DNA of 64,000 bases from Moringa oleifera (taxonomy: Eukaryota > Streptophyta > Magnoliopsida > Brassicales > Moringaceae), in the NCBI GenBank assembly GCA_021397835.1, contig JAJFZO010000609.1, forward strand, positions 6,016,001-6,080,000. Direction: 5' to 3'. Numbering within the stretch: the stretch's first letter is position 1; every line of letters begins with the position of its first letter. Below, in pieces: positions 50,801 through 62,094 of this stretch. A program made the translations under genes and the position numbers. The notes beneath the pieces were generated by a model. That model ran no database searches. It was not told the DNA's origin and saw only the letters and a program-made list of their open reading frames with translations.

Positions 50801-52914
50801 GGTTGGTGAATGGTTACAGTTGTCTTTCTTGAGGTTACAGGACCCTTGGATGCTAAACCCGTGGCTTGTTTCCTAAGACACGTCTTGTGTTAAGATGTAT
50901 TATTTCCCTTCTTGAGTAATCTCACTCGTAGGACTTTTCCCTTTTCTTGGGATTAGGTGCCTCATTAATATCTTGTGAGGTGTCCTTGTCATTGACTTTA
51001 AACATTAACCCATGCAGGTTGATGTGTTTTGATTTTGGGGGTCATGTTATAGCCAATGACAATCTCATATTGAGTAAATTTGGTAACTAGATGCAATATA
51101 AGGCTAGAGATATCCCCTCTCGCACAAGGCACCTTTTGGAGTACACCTTTCAACGTGAAAAACCTATACAATCATGACCAAAGGGGACAATACCTTGCGA
51201 GACTCAAACAAGATCTTTGAACATTAACATTTGCATATTGGTGACTTATGCAAGTTTATTTGTCTAGCTTTGGGGCATGTTAGGCCTCACCTTCAATCCT
51301 ACTTGAAGTATGAACCTGCCAACAAAATGCTACATAAATCTAGACACATTCGAACCTCACAAGATTTCTTTTGAGCTCCCCAACATGACAAAATTATGCG
51401 AAAGCAAACGGTACCTTGTGAAGCATCCTTGTTGACGACTTTGAGCAACAAGAAGTATAAAGTGAAATTATCATTGTATGATTAATCAAAAAGTGCATAC
51501 TGAAGTACAAATGGTGTGTGGCAGAACATGTTAGGGAATCAGACAAACTGGATTCCCTATCAGTCACCTTTTTAATGACCATGCTCTTAAAATAAGAAAT
51601 ATGTTCAGAATAGCTAGAAATTCGATATGTATATTCATTTCTTTTAATTGGGTGAAGAGCTCATCTCATGCTATGCTAATTGGATAAGTTAGCAACCCAA
51701 CCTGAGCTTCGCTTCGGTTAGATGAGTTCCACCACAGAGTATGCTTGAGCTGAGCAGTACAGTTTTAAGTACTGAGTTTTTTAAGAATTGTTTGTTTATG
51801 TTTACTGGTCAAATAGTCAATTTTGTTGCTAAAAATCATTTAGCAGTTAGCAATGTGAAATTTTACTTTTAACTGGGTATTAAGTCCTCCAATAGAAAGG
51901 TCATATGAACCTAGATCCTAAACATACACCTATACCCAAAAGTTAAATATAAGTCATGTATCATAGTCTTTCCCAGGTGGCACCAGCTTTTGTGTAATTT
52001 ATCAGAGGTTGGGTACTGGATCAATGTAATAGTCCGAAGCTTGCTTCTTTTTTCTCTTTTGTGTTTTGAGCATTTGTTTTTCAATAATGTTGCAGTATGA
52101 ACGAACGAAATTGGATAGAGCAACCAAATGAAGACAGGAAGTTAATTTTTGAGTCACAAAGAAACCATAGAACATCTTTTTATGGGAAGAAGATGCCTTC
52201 CCATTCTGCAAGATAATGTTTTTTCACATCATTTCTACATGACTTTTTAGCATGGTTCTATTTACTGATGGTTATTTTTATTTCATTACTTGCCTCTTTC
52301 TCATCTTTTTCATTCTGGTTAGCCTTACCACTAACAGCTCAGTTTTGACACATGTTCAGGCAAAATTTAGAAGTCCTCGTCCTTTCTTGACAGTCTTTAT
52401 CAAGATGTTGCTGACTTGTATTATGTATAGGGTTTACAGGCTATGGTTGGACCTGATTGTCCTGGATGAGAACAATTTTTCTTTCCTATGATCTCTTAGT
52501 TTGGTTAGGGTTCCACTAAATGTTGAATGAAATGCTGATGCGATCCCCAACATCATCCTTCATAACTTTCTCTAACTAGATTCTAGATATCCTGTATGAT
52601 GAATTACTTTTCCTTTTTTTGTTGAATAATTTGATTGATCCTTGTTACAGATTGACTCTGTGAAGCAAGAAATCTATGTTGCCTTCAACACAAGTCATTT
52701 ACCTGTTACCATTTCGCTGCCAGAGCGGCCTGGGTACAGATGGGAGCCCTTGGTAGACACCAGCAAGCCTCCACCTTTTGACTATCTCTCAGATGACCTT
52801 CCAGGAAGAGATATGGCTGTTAAACAGTATTCTCACTTCCTTGACGTCAATCTTTACCCTATGCTTAGTTATTCTTCCATCATCCTCTTGCTGTTGCCGG
52901 ACGAAACTGCTTAA
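32898..52914 (+). CDS. ISA3: isoamylase 3, plastid starch debranching enzyme (18 coding exons)
   Basis: ISA3 hydrolyses alpha-1,6 branch points of short-chain branched glucans during starch breakdown in plastids (family knowledge). The spliced product is about 794 residues; Arabidopsis ISA3 is about 764. Residues 1 to about 75 are Ser-rich and low in acidic residues, fitting a transit peptide. A CBM48-type domain begins at RRFQVSEG (75-82). GH13 regions are complete: DVVFNHT (345-351), DGFRFDLAS (415-423, nucleophile Asp420), AEAWD (475-479, acid/base Glu476) and CAHDG (546-550, His548/Asp549). The C-terminal beta domain ends with [15 protein letters not shown]. All exons join in frame with GT-AG introns and no stop, so the gene looks functional. 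The start at 32898 is the first ATG in the conserved frame; a TTG-initiated extension to 32874 has no support. ISA3-type sequence ([16 protein letters not shown] core, [17 protein letters not shown]) distinguishes it from ISA1 and ISA2. Confidence 0.96.
33258..34131 (+). other. ISA3: ISA3 intron 1
   Basis: 874 bp, AT-rich, ending gatgcag. No embedded gene or repeat was recognised. The small antisense frame over exon 1 is a shadow. Confidence 0.85.
35044..37054 (+). other. ISA3: ISA3 intron 4
   Basis: 2,011 bp. A patch at about 35200-35640 is less AT-rich and open on both strands (119 codons on minus, 99 on plus), so it may be an inserted repeat or a captured fragment, but neither translation is recognised. 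The rest shows nothing. Confidence 0.6.
37866..39176 (+). other. ISA3: ISA3 intron 7 with T-run / G-run
   Basis: 1,311 bp. It contains a (TA)n(CA)n microsatellite at about 38411-38439 and, at 38690-38718, seventeen consecutive G followed by GGG and a run of seven G, directly after a pyrimidine tract. The frame 38624-38821 that reads through the G-run as poly-Gly is not a gene. Confidence 0.85.
39263..40286 (+). other. ISA3: ISA3 intron 8
   Basis: 1,024 bp, AT-rich, no embedded feature seen. It separates the exon ending ILDCL from the exon with the catalytic nucleophile. Confidence 0.8.
41060..42590 (-). pseudogene. integrase with chromodomain-like C-terminus
   Basis: The zinc-binding part is in 42589-42300 and the catalytic core in 42269-41784: [12 protein letters not shown], then [11 protein letters not shown], a FDRDRIFFS block and [17 protein letters not shown]. 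The D,D,E positions are preserved. A C-terminal part (41760-41377) has [20 protein letters not shown] and [14 protein letters not shown] frame shift leads to [17 protein letters not shown] (about 41300), which resembles the chromodomain end of chromoviral integrases. At about 41200 the minus strand has a G-run that may be the polypurine tract. Confidence 0.75.
42600..43903 (-). pseudogene. reverse transcriptase / RNase H remnant
   Basis: RT begins at 43903 with [33 protein letters not shown] and YVDYKALN, breaks near 43607, then continues 43522-43136 with [13 protein letters not shown], the active-site block and LEYLGHIIS. The active site reads [10 protein letters not shown], whereas the family has two consecutive Asp (FDD); the first is Asn here (codon AAT). 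RNase H traces extend to about 42600 ([10 protein letters not shown] at the C-terminal end). Dead by substitution as well as by frameshifts. Confidence 0.75.
43950..45620 (-). pseudogene. gag and protease remnants of the intron-10 retrotransposon
   Basis: From right to left: a gag core with FEWREPGM and [13 protein letters not shown] (about 45130-45250), [20 protein letters not shown] (about 45050-44990), and a zinc-knuckle remnant [14 protein letters not shown] (about 44620-44575), where the plant gypsy consensus has Cys at the fourth position and here Ser. A protease-region trace follows with [20 protein letters not shown] (about 44200-44130). Frames shift several times and stops are frequent. 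Confidence 0.65.
47566..48432 (+). other. ISA3: ISA3 intron 13
   Basis: 867 bp of AT-rich sequence between the exon encoding the His-Asp pair and exon 14. No embedded feature recognised. Confidence 0.8.
48517..50010 (+). other. ISA3: ISA3 intron 14
   Basis: 1,494 bp with a T-run near 48666-48680. Antisense frames at 49442-49654 and 49903-50118 are not recognised, and the latter overlaps exon 15, so it is a shadow. Confidence 0.8.
50487..52650 (+). other. ISA3: ISA3 intron 17
   Basis: 2,164 bp. Its first half contains a TIR repeat (next entry). The second half (about 51650-52650) has several short frames on both strands without recognisable products. Confidence 0.8.
50690..51225. mobile_element. 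inverted-repeat dispersed element in intron 17
   Basis: The left arm (about 50690-50790) reads gaagtcttgcaaagtactgt, then ccactttgatcatgg, then ccaaaaggtgcct. The right arm (about 51115-51218) carries the reverse complements: aggcaccttttgg, then ccatgaccaaagg-like sequence, then aataccttgcgagactc. The arms match imperfectly over about 95 bp around a 0.35-kb middle. A related single arm occurs at 63247-63285. This looks like a non-autonomous TIR element or a fold-back repeat; the superfamily and the exact ends were not determined. Confidence 0.65.
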
Positions 52915-53593
52915 GTAATTATCTGGTGTATCATAGTGAAATGTATATCTATTGTGGAGGGCTTGTAAGGACATTACTATGTATTATGTCTAGTCTAAGG
53001 TTATAAATCTGGTTGATTAACTAAACCACTGTTTGCAAGGATGGGTTCCTATCAAATGTCAGATGGTTGTATTTTTCTTGCAAAATAGCAGCAGCATTGG
53101 TAATTTGCAGAAAACATTGGCAAAGAATCAACTGAGTATTAGTTACTGAAAATATGTTTAGGGGCAGGCAAAAGGCTACGAATGAACTGATCTTGCTAAG
53201 AGCCTTTAGGTGATATGTGATAGCAAGAGAGGGGACTTAGGAGCAAAGGAAAACAGAGGTTATTTGGTTTAGCCCCCAGAGAAGCTGTGTCACTAATAGT
53301 AAGACGATCATAATATATTTTTATAAATGGAATTACAAAGCCAAGTAAATATATATTACAATATATTTACTTAATTTACTATAAAAAAAAGAGGGTTATA
53401 ATGATAGTTAAGCAATGACTGCTTTCCAATGCAAATTATGATGCGAATAGGTTCCATGAAATATTTCTATCCTTATTGCCACCTAATGAATGAGGACTGG
53501 TAGTTTGGATGAAATGATCCATGGTCCCTTATTGACATTTGTTATTGCAAAATGAGGTGTCAAAGAACTGTACTAGGTATAGGAGATAATAGA
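52915..53593. other. ISA3 3' region and short intergenic
   Basis: This contains the ISA3 3' UTR, with no clear polyadenylation hexamer recognised, and AT-rich sequence with a near-palindrome at 53343-53377 (aagtaaatatat, then atatatttactt). No other gene. Confidence 0.5.
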
Positions 53594-53602
53594 TTAAAAA
53601 AT
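53594..53602 (+). repeat. probable target-site duplication of element B, left
   Basis: ttaaaaaat; the right flank has ttaaaaaaat (63201-63210). Low complexity makes a chance match possible, but its position beside the homology-defined ends supports it. Confidence 0.5.
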
Positions 53603-54521
53603 GAGAAATTTTTATTTTTAGGTGTTCGTAGATATGATTTTATAAAAATAATTTATATTATTAATTTATATATTTTTAACATTTTTTTAACAGTTTCAGA
53701 TCAAATTACTTTTAATGAAAAATAATAATTACATTTTTACTTATAAAAAAAATAGTAAAAGTCAAACTTAACATTTTCCCTCATTCTCTTACAGTGTCTT
53801 TATCTCTCTTCGCGTCTTTTGTAATCTCTTTCACTAAACTTAAGTGATTTTGTGTTTGTTTTTATAAATTGATTATCCAAAAATATCGAGGAACTATTGA
53901 AGCTATTAGAAATCTATAAATATATGTTTTAAAACGATTATTTTGGCATGAAGTTTAGATTTTTTGCATTTTAGATATCCACGAACCAAATCTTCTTACG
54001 ACGTTCAATTCTCTATTTTCTTTTGCATGTTTAATTTTAATTTGTATATGAAAACTTGATTAAATGCTTTTGTCGTATTTTAAATGATTTGGGTTGTTAG
54101 TTTATGAATCTCTAATGACTAGATATATTAGTGTGTATTATTTTTATTTTTCTTTCGATACTTTGAAGCTGATTAATTTTTTGAGAACATTGAGCATATT
54201 GGTGTATATTATATGTGTGAACTGTGTTATACTCTTTAATTTGTGATGCTTGAGCTTAAATTTCGCAAATATTGCTAACGTGGGTTTAAGTCATACGAAT
54301 CTTAATGTGTTATTAAAAATCGTAATAACTTTTAGGAAATCGTTTCTTCTTTCATAAATTCATACTTATGCCTTTTTTAGTATCGAGTTTTTATTTTCGT
54401 GACAACATGTCAACTTTCATATCAAGTTTTATACTTTTGTATCAACATTTTAAGTTTTCATATCAATATTTTATAAATCCTTAATGCATTCATCCATTAT
54501 TTATTTTTTTTACTGTATAGA

Positions 54522-57500
54522 AGGATGTTACTAAGGAATCTTTGATTCCTCAAGAGAGTTGGAAGCTTTCAGCCAGATATTAAAGCACTGCGATACTGAT
54601 GTCGTATCAAATATAAAACGTGTTTTGAATAACTCGCAAAGGCAAAAGTTCAATGCCACCTGCCTTGATCACTTCTTGGAAGTGAATGAGGATTTCACAT
54701 TTTCTAGCTTAGTCGTCCACAATTTACTACTTTGACAGATTGAGTAACCTAATGATGAAGAAATGTGATTTTGACTTGGAAGCACGAAGTATGTTTAATC
54801 ATCAGGTTGAGATTTGAAGAGCTACCAGACACAAATTTGATTGCACCGAATCTATTTAGCATCCACGTTAAGTATTTTGATGGGAAGAACAAGGTTTCCA
54901 CTAGTTTTGTTAAGTCAAAACTACTTGAAAGAGAACTTGATGAAGATTTTGATGATGCAGTAAAGCTTGCATTGATTTACTTACTCAATGCCTTCATCAA
55001 AGGCCGTGATGAGCGATAAGATATCCTCCAGTGGTATTTCCACCTTATTGATAACTTAAAAGCTTTACATGGGGTACCTTGGTATATTGCAACTCATTGG
55101 TGTATTTAAAAAGGCTCTAACCACTCGAAACACTCAACATGGGGAATTATCATACAACATATTTGATTTTGTATGGGCACTACAGGTATTAAACTTGTTG
55201 GTATCTATTTTTATTTATTTTTATATTTTATTTACTTTTTCAAAGACTTTGCAACACCTAACTTATCTTTTTATTCTAACATTTTTGCATGTGAGATGAT
55301 ACCAAGCATAAAGCAGCATGCCACTAGGATAGTAAGATCACCATTGCCTAGAATTTGTTGGTAAAAATTTAATCATAAGCCACACAGTAGCCACTATAAA
55401 AAGATTTTTACAAACAAGGTAAGTTCAAATTCATATCATTATTGATTGAATTTGTATCTAATATATTATTTCATTGCATCATTCACACTATCGTGATAAT
55501 ACTTACAAATCGTTATAACAATAGTGAAGTCCTTGTATTTTTTTATAAAATCGTGCCAAGATTCATCATTTTCGTGTCAAATATTACCAATTGTGTGACA
55601 TCTTTTAAAGTCTAAATTCAATTTAGACTTTCGTGACACCATTTGCACATTCTTAACTATATTTTTCATAATTGTAAAATCATTAATATGTAAAAAATTT
55701 TATTTATAAAATTTTTATTTGAATTAATATTTGATTGTTGTTTCAGATGGTAGTCAAAGTCAAACTTGAGCCGACTCCCACTGAATGTCAATGCTCATAT
55801 TACCTGGGACTTGAGGAGAGTATGTTGCCTCTGCATCTTGGTGCGATAAAACAGTATCGGGTCAATAAGCATAGCAACGCTTCGACCAGTGAAGATGAAG
55901 AGGATGATGAGAATATCATGGCTAAGAAGAAAAAAATCCTTTAAAATTGCCTGTAGTTTTATCAAAGGCATACGATGTATACGAAACCTTATAATATTTA
56001 ATCAATATTAGTTATATATTAATATATATATATATATATATATTATGTTTTCATTATTTTCTTTTTAATTGATGACTAATTAATTTATTTGATCGATAAT
56101 TAAATGTAGCAATGATCTAGATACATTGCTACTTCATGACTAAGAGATGAGGATGAGGATGAAGATGAGACTAAGGATATGGAGGGAGAGGGGAGGGAAG
56201 ATGTTGAAGGAGAAAAAGATGAGAGGATACATATAGATTTAAGGGAGGAGGTTAGGGCAGAGAATGGGAGAATAAAAACTGCAGCTATGGGTGAAGAATC
56301 CTAAGCTGAGAGATCACAAACTAGGAGGGTAAAAAAAGATACTGAGATTTACCTTCGTCTCGATAACTTAGAGGTGAAGGTAAATCTTTTGGATGTGAGA
56401 ATGGCGAGGAATCACATCGAGCTTTTGGCAGCCATATCCTTTATCCAACAAGCACTCCAGCAAGTTGTCTCCTTTGATCGAGATCTTACACGCACTGAGA
56501 CTAACATACGCCAAAATAGGGTAATTTTATACTTATTTTGATACAAGATTATAAGTTTCATTACAAGATAATTCATTGCAAAATTAAATTTTCTTTACAA
56601 GATTATACTATAATAATTTTAATAATAATTCATTATAGAATTAAGTTTCATTACAATATATTTGTTTACTATCTCTTGTAGGGTGGTGATGATGCAACTT
56701 CCATAGCACACCCTTCAGCTATTCATGGCCAATATTCTCAAGAGCATGTGAATGTAAGTGAGGTTAGACGTGACGACGTGGGGCATGAAAGTGGAGCCGT
56801 TGAGGCTAGAAAAAAGGCGATGGCGGGCTCAACAACCGTTTCACTTAGGGAAGATAATGTGGTGCCAGTTTCTAAGATGTGTAAGCGATCTAGACAACTT
56901 TGTAGTCCATACGTCGACCCCACTGAAATAAACATGTTAGGTTCAATCAAATGATTGATTCAAAGTTGCAGCTGGACGAAGACATATGTAATAAATACGA
57001 AGCATTTATGAAAGGACCATCAGTGTCATAGTGAGTAAAGTTATGCATAATTTTTTTAATAGATATCATATATTTTTTTATAAATATCATACAAATAACA
57101 AATTAACTTCTATAATGCAGTTGTAATGTACATATTGGTTATTCTGTCAGTGTCAATTGGTTTCACATATTTGAGCTCAATAGTCAATGGATCAATAATT
57201 CGGTATGTCACCCTACACTAAATCATGTCTAATTTATCTGATTTGTATCTAGATGTGACATTTTGTATCAAATATTGGGATTGATGCCTATGTTATATGC
57301 TTCCGTATCAAGTATTATGATTCATGTCTAGATTATATGCCTTCGTATCAAGTATTATGATTCGTGCCTAATTTTATATAATTTTGTGTGTAGTTATTCA
57401 TCTTTATATTTATGCTTTTGTGTCAAGTACTATGATTCGTGCCTAGATTATACCATTTTGTATCAAGTATTATGATTTAGTCCTAAGTTATATAATTCCA

Positions 57501-58666
57501 TATCAAGTTTTTTGATCTCGTGTCTAGTTATTCGTCTCTATATTTATGCTTTCATGTCAACTACTGTGATTCCTGCTTAGATTACATCATCTTGTGTCAA
57601 ATATTATTATTCATGTCTAGATTACATCATTTCATTCCTAAGTTACGTAATTTCGTATTAAGTATTATGATTTCTGTTTATATTTAATATTTTGTGACAT
57701 CATCACTTGGTTTTTGCAGCACATTGATGTTTATCTATACCTTCTAAGAAAATGACAGAAGAAGTTTTCAAATATATAAAAGTAGGATATATGTATTTGT
57801 GACATTTTACTTTATGTAAGTTTTGATAACTTTCATTGGTCATTTCTGATTACACTGCTTTTTATTTGTTGTTTGACAATCTTTTTCATTTCTTTTTTAA
57901 ATGGTTTTGTAGATTTGTTTTTTTTATACATATAATAAGTACCAAGTAAATCTAGATGCTGATAGTCCTCTAACAAACTCACAACAAGACACCCACTGAT
58001 GGGACCATGGTCTTTTGAAGCGTGTGCGCAGAACATTTTATGATGGCTATCCATCATGGCACACTGTCAATAAGGTAAAAAAAAATTATCTTCATCACTT
58101 TAGATAATTAATTTTAGTAATATTTTATTTCATTAAAATATGAGCAATTCCAGCTGTTGGTGCCATGTCATATTAGTGGAGCGCATTGGCTTGTTCTCAT
58201 CATTGATTTGCAAAAATTTAGTTTGTGGATTTATGACTCGTTTCAACAACATGTGCCAACAGAAGTGCGAATTCGATAGCAAAATTGTTTTAGATTCATG
58301 CCATCCAGTTTTTGGTCAAACGGGGTTACTTCATCGTCAAACCTGATGTTATAACTCATACAATTCCATTGTCATGCATATTACACCCAAAGACTCAAGT
58401 CCCTCAACAAAAAATATCATAAATTTTAGTCATATCAATTTATTTATATTTTTACTATTTTTAATTTTTTAACACATACTAATTGTCATACTTTCCTTTT
58501 TTTTTTTTGTAGTGGTAATTATGGCCCTTATATATTATATGCCATAGAGCATTTATTAGCTGACGAGCCACTAAAATACACCTATAACCAAATACCAAAA
58601 ATTAAAAAGTACATGACTGTTTATGTATTTGCTAACTCAACTGATGAGAAAAATGGCCCACCATGA
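54522..58666 (+). pseudogene. DUF1985 / Ulp1-type cysteine peptidase gene of element B
   Basis: Exon 1 (about 54522-55185) ends FVWALQ at a consensus donor and contains KLALIYLLNAFIKGRDE. Next come 55746-55944 (VKVKLEPTPTE, acidic end), about 56110-56520 (acidic stretch, then heptads LRLDNLEVKVNLLD and IQQALQQV, a predicted coiled coil), 56680-56952 (ending SPYVDPTEINML), about 57121-57201 (SVSVNWFHIFELNSQWIN), about 57720-57817 (HIDVYLYLLRK), 57911-58074 (GYPSWHTVNK), a catalytic exon from 58153 (VPCHISGAHWLVLIIDLQ, IYDSFQQHVP; His codon 58184-58186), and about 58511-58666. Where element A has NCG, this copy has NYG (TAT at 58520-58522), so the nucleophilic Cys is lost. There are stops in several exons. 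Confidence 0.7.
57230..57715 (+). repeat. repeat-filled intron of the element B ULP gene
   Basis: Repeated units of roughly 35-60 bp of the form cgtatcaagtattatgattcgtgcctagattat run through the intron before the HIDVYL exon. They carry the same TCGTRTC-type word as the noncoding parts of element A. Confidence 0.65.
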
Positions 58667-59327
58667 TAGCCCACATATTATTTTTGTACACAATTATTTG
58701 GTATTATATTTTTCTATGTATATTATATATATATAAAGCAATATTAAATGAAAACAATCATCATATGATTTATATAAAAGATGTTATGAAATTAAGCCAA
58801 ATAAGAAAGAATGAGATAGGAGTAATCATGATAAAATTTTAACTAAAAGATATTATGAAACTAAGCCAATTTTATGTTTAAATCATGAAATGGGAGTAAT
58901 AATGATAAGATTTTAACTAAAAGATGTTACAAAACTTAGACAATATGATGATAAAAAAATAATAATAAACAAGATATCATGAAATTAAACAATATGATAC
59001 GATTTCTATCAAAATGATAGTACGAAACAATTAACAATCATTATACAATTTTATCAAAAAGACGTCACGATATATGAAACTTCTCACATTAATGGGATGA
59101 GTTATTATTATATGATTTTCTAATCTTATTACGATTTTCTTAACAATAGACGATTTATAAAAAACACTCATGAAGTATACAGTTTAAATGTTGGCATTGG
59201 TATACTCTTACATACATTAGCTGTGATAATCTCAAATATATGATAAGTCAATGGTATCAAAAGATAATAAATCAATAGGTTGTTTCTCCATTATATAATA
59301 AATCAACAATAATAAATATATTATATA

Positions 59328-61997
59328 TCATAAGTCAATGATATTATTATCAATTATAGATAAACAAGGGGTAGCAGTGCAAGTCTGTGAGTTGTGTCCA
59401 ACCACACCACAATTGTGACATTTACATTGCAACTGTTTAGATATATTCATTGATTAAGAATGACTTCCTTGATCATGATATCGGTTGTGTCCATATTGGC
59501 TGCACCTAGAATATTTCTTTTGTCTTGTCCTTTCCCCATTAAAGGGTATTCTTTGCTTTTTTGGATGACCTGCATGCTTACCATTATTCAGCGGTAATAC
59601 AACAACATTTCTGACATCTTCAAGCACATTCCAACTAGACTTATCACCAACTGGATAGATTAGCTCAGTGTATGCTGCTACAAAGGGCTCTTACTTATAA
59701 TAGTCAGAGTAAAGGGTTATAAAATCAATGTTACGTTCCCTGTAAAAAATGAAAGATAACGAAGTTATTAAAACAAGAATGAAAAATTAAAAAAAAATAT
59801 ATTATCAACAAACAATAAATGTCACCTGGATGCTGCTAGTGCATGTGCACATGACAATAGATCAGTCTGAAACTCCCTATAAGTGTAGTACATTCCATGA
59901 GGTTAACAACCACTTCTTTACCCTTGTGCTTGACTACAAACACGTTTCAATCAATGTTAGAATACATCATTTGTAATGAAACTTTTTGCCTTTCATTCAT
60001 CAAAGAGTGGACCCATTTAGTTAATTGTGCTTTCCAAATCTTAGTTTTCTCGTGCCTATCATAAAACCAATGTTGCATCATATCTCTAATGAATTCTAAT
60101 AAAGCCATGACGGGTAACTCGCGGGCAAATTGAAGACATGAATTCAAGCTTTTAGCAATTTTAGTGGTAATGAGTTGGCATCCTCTTTAAGGGCAATACA
60201 CACGTGACCATTTTCTTGGATCTTCCTTCACGATATATTCAAATGCTTGAGGGTGATTAGCTTGCAATTCAATCATCAATTCACTAAATTCAGACTCTCA
60301 ATATGCCCTTGCTGTACTATAAAACATCTTGGACATTTCTTTTCTCTTGAATTTATTCTTTATATTTTGGGCCATATGCTAAGAACATAACCTATGACAA
60401 GAATCGAGGAAGACCTTTACAATGGCCTTTGCAATACTAGCATGACGATCCGTATAATAACCAAGTCATCAACATGACCAATAGCCTCATTTAGTTGCTC
60501 CAAAAATCATTCCCAAGCCTCATAGTTTTTCGAGTCACCGTAACCAAATATCAATGGGTATATCCATTCATTTTCATCCTTGCACACGGCTATAAATATG
60601 ACATCGTGAAATCTCCCTTTCAAGTGAGTGGCATCGATAGCAATAACTAGTCTAATCACTGAATAGAACCCCCTTAATGATTGTTCAAAAGCTACAGAGA
60701 AATACTTAAATCGATTAGTCTCATCTTCGATGCATATGTGAGCCTTAGTTCCTAAATTAGCTATTTATAACATATGACAATATGATAGTAATTGTTGGTA
60801 TCACTCAACTAGGTCACCATAAGTAAGAGACATACATATTATTTTGTTTCAAGCTTTGCTATATAAAATTTGTATGTCATATAATTCTTTCATGTTACCT
60901 ATGATATCTTTTGGCTTAATATTTTTAGCATTAATGGATAACCGCTGGACAATAATTTCTCTAATAATGGTAGAACTTGCTTGTTGATGTCGTCGATGCA
61001 ACTTCTCGATTGTGCAAGTGTGGGTCAAATCACAATGTCTAATTTGAAAGAATTTTTCTTGTGCAACTTTCACAGTACGAACCTTTCATGCATAATTTTT
61101 TTCTCTACAAGCAATTTCAAATATTGATTTGTTAGATCTAGTGACTCTAAATTTAAAGTTATCAGTCAATGCATATATACCCAAAAATTGACCTCTAGTA
61201 AGGGTGTCAATCGGAGTCACTGATTTCATAGTAGGAGTCGAAATAATACTGTGTAATTCAACACCCAACACACTATACCTCTTATTAACACCATCACTTA
61301 TATTGTTGTGTGCTTTAGGGCATGCAGGTGGCACATAATGTGGGATTGAACATGGTACAGAAGGCAAGTTCTCATCATTAAGCTTAACTTCCATAATGGG
61401 TTCACATTGCTCTTCTTCGATAGGTTGAGTGGGCTCAATTTCTGAGATTGGATACTCACACCTAACATCATAATCCATCGACTCATCTAAGTTGATCTCA
61501 TCAATTTCTGATGTTAAGAGGAGTCTCATTATGGAATAATGGTTCTATGCCTAAATTTTTACCTTGAACAATTGGATGGATCTATACATTAGGGATTGCA
61601 TCTGTAACCTCATTGCTCCCAATACAAGAATTCAACCGATTGATTTGTTTTGAATTTCTACCTCACATACACCATGTGTGTTCTCAACATTATGTCGTTC
61701 CATCAAATCCACAATTACATGGGGTACTATATTATTATCATACAACATGAACTCAATATCATCATCATTCACTAACTCAATTTTCACGGTAGTTTCCTCA
61801 GGTCTTACTATAGTGTGCAGTATAACATCATAGTTAGAGAAATTAATATCAATGCAAGACTTAACGAAACCTAATAACTGTGCATGTGTCAAATCCTTTC
61901 AGACAACATAACCTCGGGTTTTGATAGTCCTACCAGTATACTCAAAACTTCCTCTTGACTCGGACCACTCACCATTCCAAGTTATAATAATACGCAT
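59328..61997 (-). pseudogene. MULE transposase of element B
   Basis: From the ATG at 61997: a PB1-like start (MRIIITWNGEWSESRGSFEY, then YVVVKDLTHAQLL), acidic middle (61529-61086, open for 147 codons, with DYDVRCEYPI and FRVTRSNKSIFEIACR), Cys/His block (CDLTHTCTIEKLHRRH), and catalytic domain (SVIRLVIAIDATHLKGRFHD, first Asp intact). At the second Asp block one base is missing (about 60455), shifting the frame. The SWIM finger has both leading Cys codons as Tyr (YTY at 59887-59879), while SCAHALAAS is kept. After an intron come PVGDKSSWNVLEDVRNVV and an intact C-terminal zinc knuckle CHNCGVVGHNSQTC (about 59410-59370). MULE transposases cut and join DNA at element ends; this copy cannot make a full protein. 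Confidence 0.75.
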
Positions 61998-62094
61998 TCT
62001 GCAATGACCACGAAAATATTTCAAAAAAGAAGTAACAGTTTTAGAAAAAAGAAAAAAACTGAAATTCAATAAATAAATAACGATTTAAATAAAT

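Larger units (their letters stand above)
46670..52914 (+). other. ISA3: ISA3 exon map, exons 11-18
   Basis: Exons: 11 46670-46756; 12 47068-47160; 13 47407-47565; 14 48433-48516; 15 50011-50091; 16 50179-50261; 17 50369-50486; 18 52651-52914 (stop TAA 52912-52914). Exon 11 carries the acid/base Glu and exon 13 the His-Asp pair. Exons 16/17 split a codon after its second base. The donor after exon 15 (gtctga) is weak. The acceptor of exon 13 could be confused with a gcag four bases downstream, but only 47407 keeps the frame. Confidence 0.92.
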
